The position numbers were made by a program, and so were the translations under genes. From Chloroflexia bacterium (lineage in GTDB: Bacteria; Chloroflexota; Chloroflexia; QHBQ01; JADMIH01), in contig JAICKM010000503.1 of the NCBI GenBank assembly GCA_025927935.1, forward strand, positions 1 to 5,381: a stretch of DNA of 5,381 nt, written 5' to 3'. The notes below the pieces were generated by a model. That model did not search any database. It was given only the letters and a program-made list of their open reading frames with translations, and was not told where the DNA came from. Below, piece after piece: positions 1 through 5,381 of the stretch (positions within the stretch are counted from its first letter, which is position 1; each line of letters begins with the position of its first letter).

Positions 1-2784
1 AAGCACCTGTACGGCCAGGTGGTGCGCGACCGGCGGCTGCATCACGTGTTGCTGCTGGGGCCGGCGGGCATCGGCAAGTCGCGCCTGCTCTGGGAGTTGG
101 AGAAGTACCTCTCCGGTTTGCCCCAGGCGCCCGCCTTCCGCAAGGGCCGCGCCCAGCCCTATGGCCCTGGCGCCGGCTTCCGTGCCCTGGGCGAGATGAT
201 CAAGGCCCAGTGCGGCATCCTGGACGACGATCCGCGCCCCGTCGCCGCCGAGAAATTGCTGGCCGGGGTGCAGGCCGTCGTCGAGCGAGCCGGGAGCCGC
301 GATCTGCCGGGCGGCGACCCCGCCGATCCCATTGGGCGGCTGGTGCGCCGGGCGGTGGCCGGGGCCTCGGAGGCCGAGGCGGTGGCCCACTGGCTGGGCA
401 TCATGCTGGGGCTGCGCGCTGTCGATGTCGAGCCCGACACCGTGCGCACGGAGATCTTCTGGTCACTGCGTTGTTTCTTCGCCCGCCAGGCCGAGGCGGC
501 GCCGCTGGTGCTGGCCGTCGAAGACCTGCAATGGGCCGACCAGAGCATGCTCGAATTCATCGAGTACCTGCGCGAGACGCTGCCCGACCACCCGATCTTG
601 ATCGTTACGCTGGCCCGCCCGGCGCTGTGGGAGAGCGGCACGGGCCAGGCGTGGATCGCGCGTTCGCGGGCGGCCCCGGCCTTCACCCAGCTTGTCGTCG
701 GCCCGCTCAGCGAGGACCACAGCCGCCGGCTGGTGCGTGAACTACTGGCCGACGCCGATCTGCCCGCCGCCTTCCTCGACCTGGTCATGGCGAAAACCGA
801 GGGCAACCCCTTCTTCCTGGAAGAGATCATCCGCATGCTGATCGATGCCCAGGTGATCGTGCAGCGCGACGGCCAGTGGAAGCTGGTGGCGGCGGTCGAG
901 ACCCTGCATATTCCCGACACGGTGCAGGCCCTGGTGGGCGCGCGGGTGGACGACCTGCCGGAAGGCGAGAAGCGGCTGTTGCAGGGCGCCTCGGTGGTGG
1001 GCCGCGTCTTCTGGGCCGGGGCGCTGGGCGAGATGTTCCCGCAGGTGCCGCCCGCCGGCATCGCCGAGTCGCTGCGCTACCTGGAGCGGCGTGAGTTTAT
1101 CGTCGAACGGAACGGCCCCGTCTTCGCGGGCGAGCGCGAATATAGCTTCCGCAACCTGCTGACCCGCGACGTCACCTATATCAGCGTGCCCAAGGCCCTG
1201 CGCGGCGAGGAACACGCGCGGGTGGCCTCCTGGATCGAGGCTAAAGCGGGCGACCGGGTCGATGAGTTCTGTGACTTGCTGGCCTATCACTATGAGAAGG
1301 CGTTGCTGCTCGGCCTGGACATGATGACCCTGGGCGAAACGGCGACGGCGAGCCTGCTCGACCGCGCGATTCACTTTTTGAAGACGGCGGGGGAAGCCGC
1401 GATGGCCCGCCAGGCGCTCAGCGAGGCCAACGGCTTCTTCTCGCGGGTGATCGAACTGCTGGCGCTCTGTGGCCGCGAACCCGCCGACCCGGCGCCCGGC
1501 GCGGCGGCGGCGGTCCACCCCGAATATCTCGACGTGCTTTGCGGCCACGCCGAGGTGCAAGAGGGCCTGGGTAATTACGACCTGGCGCTGCTGGAGCTAG
1601 GCCACGTGATCGGCTACGCCCAGGCGGACGGCGCGCAAGCCACGCTCGCCCGCGCGCTGCTCGCCCGCGCGAATATCCACTACACCCGTGGCGCCCTGGA
1701 CCGCTTGGAGGCCGACGCCGGGGCCGCTCTGGCCCTCTTCAGCGCGTTGCACGACCGGCGCGGCAAAGCCGCCACCCGTCTGCTGCTCGGCCAGATGTGG
1801 ACGGCCCGTGACAACCTGGAGGCGGCGGAAAAGGAGATGACCCGCGCCATGCAACTGGCCGCCGAGGTCGACGATCGGTTGGGCGAGGCGCGCGCCATGC
1901 GTACCCTGGCGAATGTGCTGCGTAACCGCGACGATATGGCCGGCGCGCGCCGCTATACCGACGCTGCCCTGGTTGCTTTCCGCCGGCTGGGCAATCGTCG
2001 TGAGGCCGCGTACTGCTTGAGCAGTCTGGCGACGATCCTTAGTTACGCTCCCGACTTGCGTGATCACCAGCGCTTCGCCCAGGAAGCGTTGGGGCTGTTC
2101 CATGAACTGGACGACCGGCGGGGTGAGGCGCTGCTGCTGCTGACTATGGCCTATGCCGCCGCCGACCGGCGCCAGACCGCCCAGGCCGAGGAGCACGGGC
2201 GGCGCGCGCTGGCCCTCTTCCGCCGCCAGGGCGACCGGCGCAGCGAAGCCTGGGCGCTACGCGGGATCGCGCTGGCGCTGGCCCCCGCCGGGCGCACCCC
2301 GGAAGCCGGGATTCTCTACAGCCAGGCGCTCGACAACGCCCTGTCGATGGGCGATAACGGCATCCTGCCCGAACTCTATCGCGGGCACGCCGAGGTGTTG
2401 CTGGCCCTGGATAAGGCGCCCGCCGCGCTGGCCGCCGCCGAGAAGGGCGTCGCCAGCGTCGCGCCCGACGACGGCTACTCGCTCACCACCACCTACCGCG
2501 CCCTGGGCCTGGCCCGGCTGGCCTGCGGCGACTGTCCCGGCGCCATCGACGCCTTGCAGCAGAGCTTGGCCGCGGCCACGCCCGATACCTATCCGTTGGA
2601 GTACGCCCGCAGTTGCTGGGCGCAGGCGGCTCTGCTCGACCGCGCCGGACGCCTGGCCGATGCGGGCCGGATGCGCGCCGACGCCCTGGGCGTGGTCGAG
2701 TCGTTGGTGTGGTCGGAGAGTCCGATCCCTCCGCCCGAAGATCTGCTCACCCTGGCCCGCCACGACGCGCGGCATGTCCCATAG
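1..2784 (+). CDS. STAND/AAA-type ATPase with C-terminal TPR repeats, adenylate-cyclase-associated type (5' partial)
   Basis: The reading frame is open from the first base, so the N-terminus lies outside the window; the GTG at 19 is in frame but sits only 13 codons before the P-loop and is unlikely to be the true start. Of 927 visible residues, a Walker A motif GPAGIGKS is at residues 20-27, a Walker B segment LVLAVEDLQWAD with Asp at 175, and the motif TEGNPFFLEE near 266-275, which is typical of ATPases fused to class III adenylate cyclases or LuxR-type regulators. From about residue 530 to the end the protein is an alpha-helical TPR array with a 40-residue period. Such proteins are usually cytoplasmic signal integrators: the ATPase acts as a nucleotide switch and the TPRs bind a partner. 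The missing N-terminus could be a cyclase, kinase or DNA-binding domain; this cannot be decided here. The TAG stop abuts the glycosidase gene, suggesting co-transcription. The family assignment is firm and the cellular role is inferred. Confidence 0.9.
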   Translation, partial: KHLYGQVVRDRRLHHVLLLGPAGIGKSRLLWELEKYLSGLPQAPAFRKGRAQPYGPGAGFRALGEMIKAQCGILDDDPRPVAAEKLLAGVQAVVERAGSRDLPGGDPADPIGRLVRRAVAGASEAEAVAHWLGIMLGLRAVDVEPDTVRTEIFWSLRCFFARQAEAAPLVLAVEDLQWADQSMLEFIEYLRETLPDHPILIVTLARPALWESGTGQAWIARSRAAPAFTQLVVGPLSEDHSRRLVRELLADADLPAAFLDLVMAKTEGNPFFLEEIIRMLIDAQVIVQRDGQWKLVAAVETLHIPDTVQALVGARVDDLPEGEKRLLQGASVVGRVFWAGALGEMFPQVPPAGIAESLRYLERREFIVERNGPVFAGEREYSFRNLLTRDVTYISVPKALRGEEHARVASWIEAKAGDRVDEFCDLLAYHYEKALLLGLDMMTLGETATASLLDRAIHFLKTAGEAAMARQALSEANGFFSRVIELLALCGREPADPAPGAAAAVHPEYLDVLCGHAEVQEGLGNYDLALLELGHVIGYAQADGAQATLARALLARANIHYTRGALDRLEADAGAALALFSALHDRRGKAATRLLLGQMWTARDNLEAAEKEMTRAMQLAAEVDDRLGEARAMRTLANVLRNRDDMAGARRYTDAALVAFRRLGNRREAAYCLSSLATILSYAPDLRDHQRFAQEALGLFHELDDRRGEALLLLTMAYAAADRRQTAQAEEHGRRALALFRRQGDRRSEAWALRGIALALAPAGRTPEAGILYSQALDNALSMGDNGILPELYRGHAEVLLALDKAPAALAAAEKGVASVAPDDGYSLTTTYRALGLARLACGDCPGAIDALQQSLAAATPDTYPLEYARSCWAQAALLDRAGRLADAGRMRADALGVVESLVWSESPIPPPEDLLTLARHDARHVP
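1606..2700 (+). repeat. TPR array with exact 120-base (40-residue) register
   Basis: Within the ATPase gene, equivalent helix positions recur every 120 bases at 1606, 1726, 1846, 1966, 2086, 2206, 2326, 2446, 2566 and 2686. The best matching units read ALALFSALHDRRG (1726), ALVAFRRLGNRRE (1966), ALGLFHELDDRRG (2086) and ALALFRRQGDRRS (2206). Units at 1606, 2446, 2566 and 2686 are more diverged but keep the register. The period is longer than the canonical 34 residues and fits the longer TPR units seen in STAND and MalT-like proteins. At DNA level the shared Asp-Arg-Arg codons produce the recurring word gaccggcg at 1753, 2111, 2163 and 2234. Confidence 0.7.
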
Positions 2785-2801
2785 ACCGCCGTGGACCGCG
2801 C

Positions 2802-3905
2802 TTGCTCCTGGTGGCCCTGAGCATCGCTGCCGTGCTCGCGGCCTGGGCCGGAGTTACCATGCCCGCTGAACCCTCACCGCCCGGTCCGCCGGTCAAACCG
2901 CCCAGCCAGGGGCCGGTGCGGGTGGTGGGTCGCAACCTGATCGTCCACGATCAACCTTTCCGGATCCGCGGCGTGGGCTATTCCCCGGTGCCCATTGGCC
3001 GCCGTGTGGGCGACCACGATATGTACGCCGACCCGGCTATTTGGCGTCGCGACCTGCCGGTGTTGCGGGCCATGCACGCCAATACCATCCGCACCTGGGG
3101 GCCGGTGACGAGCCACGGCTTGCTCCAGGCGGCCTACAACGGCGGGATCGATCCCATTTACACGATCATGGGCTTCTGGGTGGAGCCGAGCCTCGACTTA
3201 CATGATCCCACCGTGCGCGCCGCGCTGCTGGCCGATTTTCGCGGCTACGTTGCCGAGTACAAGGACGAGCCCGGCGTGCTGATGTGGGGGGTGGGTAACG
3301 AGGTCAATATGGGTTACCGGGGCGCGAAGCGCGATTGGTACAGCCTGTTGAATACGCTGGCCCAGGCCGCCTACGCGGTCGAAGGCCCGGCCTATCACCC
3401 CGTCGCCACGGCCAACTGGGAGATCCTTGACATCGGCAATCCGCTGGCCGGGGCGAGCGATGCCGATCTGCCTTACCTCGATGTCTGGGGCCTGACCGCC
3501 TACCGGGGCCGCGACTTCGGCGATCTCTTCCCCGCTTACGCGGCGCGCAGCACCAAGCCACTCTGGATCGCCGAGTTCGGGGTGGACGCCTGGGATCACC
3601 GGGCTGCCCATGAGGATGCCGCTACGCAAGCCGCCTATGACGGCGCGCTCTGGGATGCCCTCGCCGCCCGCGCCGATCTTTGCCTCGGCGGCACGGTCAT
3701 GGCCTACATGGACGAGTGGTGGAAGGCGGGCAATGCGCAGGTCCAGCAGCCGGGCGGCTTCCCCAACTCGCTCTTCCCCGACGGCTGGATGGACGAAGCC
3801 TACTTCGGCGTGCTCTCCGTGGCCCGCGACCCCACCGGCGGCCCCGACCAGGTCCACCCGCGCCCCGCCTATCACGCCCTCGCCGCTCGCTGGAGCGCGC
3901 CGTAG
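2802..3905 (+). CDS. Exported clan-A-like (TIM-barrel) glycoside hydrolase, GH2/GH72-like
   Basis: This is probably a secreted or surface retaining glycosidase or transglycosidase. Numbering from the TTG at 2802, the expected acid/base Glu is at 167 in WGVGNEVN and the nucleophile Glu at 258 in LWIAEFGVDAW, the clan A arrangement with 91 residues between them. NTIRTWG, the N-terminal GVGYSPVPIG and an aromatic MDEWWK segment also fit; the substrate is unknown. The C-terminus HPRPAYHALAARW resembles the usual end of such barrels, so the gene looks complete there. A hydrophobic stretch LLLVALSIAAVLAAWAGV just after 2802 is a signal peptide core, preceded in frame by RRGPR. The start is uncertain. 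TTG 2802 is the first conventional start after the upstream stop that keeps most of this core, with a weak GGA at 2793-2795. ATA at 2781, overlapping the upstream TAG, would give an ideal signal peptide. ATG 2859 has a better GGAG but removes the signal. GTG 2709 would overlap the ATPase by 76 bases. The hydrolase fold is well supported; the exact family is not. Confidence 0.85.
   Translation: MLLVALSIAAVLAAWAGVTMPAEPSPPGPPVKPPSQGPVRVVGRNLIVHDQPFRIRGVGYSPVPIGRRVGDHDMYADPAIWRRDLPVLRAMHANTIRTWGPVTSHGLLQAAYNGGIDPIYTIMGFWVEPSLDLHDPTVRAALLADFRGYVAEYKDEPGVLMWGVGNEVNMGYRGAKRDWYSLLNTLAQAAYAVEGPAYHPVATANWEILDIGNPLAGASDADLPYLDVWGLTAYRGRDFGDLFPAYAARSTKPLWIAEFGVDAWDHRAAHEDAATQAAYDGALWDALAARADLCLGGTVMAYMDEWWKAGNAQVQQPGGFPNSLFPDGWMDEAYFGVLSVARDPTGGPDQVHPRPAYHALAARWSAP
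2850..2853 (+). promoter_or_regulatory. Candidate Shine-Dalgarno GGAG for an internal ATG at 2859
   Basis: GGAG lies 5 bases before the ATG at 2859 in the glycosidase frame. It would support a shorter product lacking the signal peptide. Because the hydrophobic segment upstream is so clearly encoded in the same frame, I regard this as a secondary or spurious start, although gene finders may choose it. Confidence 0.3.
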
Positions 3906-3910
3906 ACCTG

Positions 3911-4705
3911 TCAGTCCGCGAACTGGACGAGCGAGTTCTTGAAGGCCAGGTAAATGTCGCGGTAGCGGTTGTAGGCAGCCTGATTCTTATATTTGATGCC
4001 GAAGGCTTTGCGCACGTTCAGGCTGGTGTCGAACTCGTCGTAGTAGGCGCGGGTATAGCTGCCGTCCTTGGCCTGCACCGTCACCCAGTGGAGATGGACC
4101 GCAGCTTTGCCGCCGGGGGAGTCGCGGGTGCGCCGGGTGTCCTCCACGACGCGCTCGGTGGCCGGGTTCGGCTCGATCTCGGCGATGTCGCCGCTCCATT
4201 GCGGAGAGAAGACATAGAACTCGACCGCGCCGTCCGGCGAGCGGAACCGGGCGCTGTCATAGCCGGTTGCCGCCGACAGGCTGGGGCGCAGAGGCTGGAC
4301 GGCGAAGTCGGGCGGGTATTGGATGTTGAACCAGGCGCCCTGGTAGAGCTTCCAGTCGCCCATGTTGACAGCGGCAGCCGGGGGCGTGGGGATAGCAGTG
4401 GACCGGGCATGGGTTGCCACGCGGGGTGGAGTCGCGGTATCCGCTACGGCCGTATCCGTCGCGGGCGGCGGCACGGTGTCTGTAGGGGCAGGCGGAGCCA
4501 ACGGCGCGGTGGCGGGCGGAGGTGCTGGGGTGGCCGTGGGTTGCGATGCGGCGGCGACCGGCGTGGTGGACGGCGCGGGCAGGGTCGGGCTAGGCATGTT
4601 CGGCACGGCGGTGGGCACGTTGGGGCTAGGTTGATCGCATCCGCTAACCGCCAGCACGACCAGCGGCAGGAGCACCCACCGGCGCGACCGGGGCAGAATC
4701 GGCAT
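3911..4705 (-). CDS. Lipoprotein with Pro/Thr/Ala-rich linker and small C-terminal extracytoplasmic domain
   Basis: This 264-residue protein begins MPILPRSRRW, followed by a hydrophobic core VLLPLVVLAV and lipobox VSGC with the lipidated Cys at residue 23, so it should be anchored to the outer face of the membrane. Residues 24 to about 114 form a low-complexity linker rich in Pro, Thr and Ala. Residues about 117-264 look globular: they open WKLYQGAWFNIQYPPDFAV, a pattern seen in small beta-rich exported domains, and include SPDGAVEFYVFSP and a Tyr-rich C-terminus. I cannot name the domain family. The ATG at 4705 was chosen over the in-frame ATG at 4837 because it gives a proper signal peptide, avoids overlap with the kinase gene and has GAGG 9 bases upstream. 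It lies 22 bases after the kinase stop, so the two are probably co-transcribed. It could be a sensor or effector paired with that kinase; this is inferred from context and architecture. It converges on the glycosidase gene with a 5-base gap. Confidence 0.85.
   Translation of the reverse strand: MPILPRSRRWVLLPLVVLAVSGCDQPSPNVPTAVPNMPSPTLPAPSTTPVAAASQPTATPAPPPATAPLAPPAPTDTVPPPATDTAVADTATPPRVATHARSTAIPTPPAAAVNMGDWKLYQGAWFNIQYPPDFAVQPLRPSLSAATGYDSARFRSPDGAVEFYVFSPQWSGDIAEIEPNPATERVVEDTRRTRDSPGGKAAVHLHWVTVQAKDGSYTRAYYDEFDTSLNVRKAFGIKYKNQAAYNRYRDIYLAFKNSLVQFAD
4364..4636 (-). repeat. Low-complexity segment encoding the Pro/Thr/Ala-rich linker of the lipoprotein
   Basis: This stretch encodes about 90 residues directly after the lipidated Cys, made almost only of Pro, Ala, Thr, Val and Ser (for example PTATPAPPPATAPLAPPAP). 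It is irregular and not a tandem repeat. It probably spans the cell wall region and holds the C-terminal domain away from the membrane. The plus strand here is G-rich (ggcggcgg, gggcggaggtg), which makes long meaningless open frames on that strand. Confidence 0.75.
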
Positions 4706-4714
4706 AGGGAAAAA

Positions 4715-4718
4715 CCTC
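4715..4718 (-). promoter_or_regulatory. Shine-Dalgarno GAGG of the lipoprotein gene
   Basis: On the minus strand GAGG stands 9 bases before the ATG at 4705, inside the 22-base gap after the kinase stop codon. It decides the start of the lipoprotein, since the longer in-frame ATG at 4837 would overlap the kinase gene by 110 bases and hide the signal peptide. Confidence 0.6.
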
Positions 4719-4727
4719 GTCAGGCCG

Positions 4728-5381
4728 CTAGCGCGGCGGTTGTTTGGCCGTGGGATGCCCGCGGCGCACCCACTCGCCGATGCGCCGATCCGGCCCGCGG
4801 ACGACCTGGGTGAAGGCGTCGGCGAAGTCGGCGGCATCGAGCCGGTGCGCGGGGTTCTTCGCCAGAGCGTTCAGGATCACCGCTTCGACCGCCGCCGGGA
4901 CGTGCGGGTTCCAATCGCGCAACGGCGGCGGCGGATTGTTGATCTGCATCAGCCCGACTTTCAGCGGATCGTTGTCCGGCGTCTCGAAGGGCAAGCGGCC
5001 GGCCAGCATCTGGTAGAGCATGACCCCCAGGCTGTACACGTCGGCGCGCCCGTCGTAGGGCAGATTCTGGAGTCGCTCCGGGGCCATGTAGGCGGGCGTG
5101 CCGAGCACATGGCCGATCAGAGTCGGGTGTTCGTCCGCGGTTTGGGTCTCGTCGTTGAGCATTTTGGCGATGCCGAAGTCGACCACTTTGACGATCTCGC
5201 CGTGGCGCGTCTGGTGGAGAAAGACGTTGGCGGGCTTGAGGTCCCGATGGATGATGCCGAGGCGATGCGCTTCAGCCAGCACAGCGCACAGGGGCAGCAC
5301 GATCTCCAGGCAGCGCGCGGGCGGCAGCGGGCCGGCGACGGTTAGTTCGTCGGCCAGTGCGTGGCCTTCCAGCAACTCCAT
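4728..5381 (-). CDS. Hanks-type (PknB-like) serine/threonine protein kinase, N-terminus beyond the window
   Basis: The visible 217 residues cover the hinge and C-lobe of a protein kinase. The Met at the right edge belongs to the hinge motif MELLEG and is not the start; the glycine loop and catalytic Lys lie outside. Seen from that Met: HRDLKPAN at 45-52 with catalytic Asp 47, DFG at 68-70, GTPAYMAPE at 94-102, DVYSLGV at 114-120 and the conserved Arg 180. All catalytic residues of the visible part are present. Thr 87 lies 8 residues before the Thr of GTP, matching the position of an activation-loop phosphothreonine of PknB, and the HRD motif predicts activation by autophosphorylation. The kinase fold ends near residue 192, followed by a short basic tail and no membrane segment, so this part is cytoplasmic, unlike PknB itself, whose kinase is followed by a transmembrane helix and exported domain. 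The lipoprotein gene 22 bases downstream may supply that part. Substrates are unknown. Confidence 0.93.
   Translation of the reverse strand: MELLEGHALADELTVAGPLPPARCLEIVLPLCAVLAEAHRLGIIHRDLKPANVFLHQTRHGEIVKVVDFGIAKMLNDETQTADEHPTLIGHVLGTPAYMAPERLQNLPYDGRADVYSLGVMLYQMLAGRLPFETPDNDPLKVGLMQINNPPPPLRDWNPHVPAAVEAVILNALAKNPAHRLDAADFADAFTQVVRGPDRRIGEWVRRGHPTAKQPPR

Noticed and set aside
742..1560. Minus-strand open frame of 272 codons inside the ATPase gene
   Set aside because: The plus-strand frame carries conserved ATPase motifs through this region; the antisense frame has a His/Gln/Arg-rich composition without motifs.
2613..2801. ATG at 2613 as start of the glycosidase
   Set aside because: It would overlap the ATPase by 172 bases, and the added residues are Arg/Pro/Gly-rich with poor third-position GC, placed before the signal peptide.
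2153..2869. Plus-strand open frame of 238 codons overlapping the end of the ATPase gene
   Set aside because: It is Pro/Arg/Ala-rich and lies out of frame over the TPR region. Only its ATG at 2774 is of interest as a possible glycosidase start after a frameshift.
3198..3875. Minus-strand open frame of 225 codons opposite the glycosidase
   Set aside because: It is the antisense of a region with both catalytic Glu motifs of the glycosidase and shows no domain of its own.
3914..3928. Small inverted repeat gtcc/ggac near the convergent stops
   Set aside because: A 4-base stem with no T-run on either strand is too weak to call a terminator.
3680..4813. Long plus-strand open frame of 377 codons opposite the lipoprotein gene
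   Set aside because: It runs antisense to the lipoprotein, is very rich in Gly, Arg and Ala in the linker part, has no recognisable motif, and is explained by high GC content.
4740..5345. Plus-strand open frame of 201 codons opposite the kinase
   Set aside because: The opposite strand carries HRDLKPAN, DFG and APE motifs; this frame is a GC-driven shadow.
5379..5381. ATG at the right edge as the true start of the kinase
   Set aside because: A kinase starting there would lack the whole N-lobe, including the glycine loop and the ATP-binding Lys. The Met fits the hinge motif preceding ELLEG.

Overview
The window is GC-rich, densely coding bacterial DNA with four protein genes and no RNA genes, mobile elements or CRISPR arrays that I can see. 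Three traits together suggest a Chloroflexota-type chromosome: a large cyclase-associated type ATPase with TPR repeats, a Hanks-type Ser/Thr kinase next to a lipoprotein, and a long Pro/Thr/Ala-rich linker in that lipoprotein. This assignment is an inference. Another GC-rich phylum rich in Ser/Thr kinases, such as Actinomycetota or Myxococcota, is not excluded.

Layout: the plus strand holds (1) the C-terminal 927 residues of a STAND/adenylate-cyclase-associated type ATPase with TPR repeats, cut by the left edge and ending at 2784. It is followed with no gap by (2) an exported clan-A-like glycoside hydrolase ending at 3905. The minus strand, read from the right edge, holds (3) the C-terminal 217 residues of a Ser/Thr protein kinase ending at 4728. 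After 22 bases comes (4) a lipoprotein gene, 4705 to 3911. The two gene pairs converge, with only 5 bases between the stop codons at 3905 and 3911.

How the genes may work together: the ATPase/TPR protein looks like a large cytoplasmic signalling protein and is probably co-transcribed with the secreted hydrolase. The kinase and lipoprotein look like an operon. Their domain order (kinase, then hydrophobic segment, Pro/Thr-rich linker and extracytoplasmic domain) resembles a receptor kinase divided over two genes. No sequence evidence links the two convergent pairs functionally.

The points most worth a second look are the start of the hydrolase gene, where a clear signal peptide is encoded but no ordinary start codon fits it well; the possible split receptor kinase; and the strict 40-residue register of the TPR array. 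I found no clear signature of an entirely new system.
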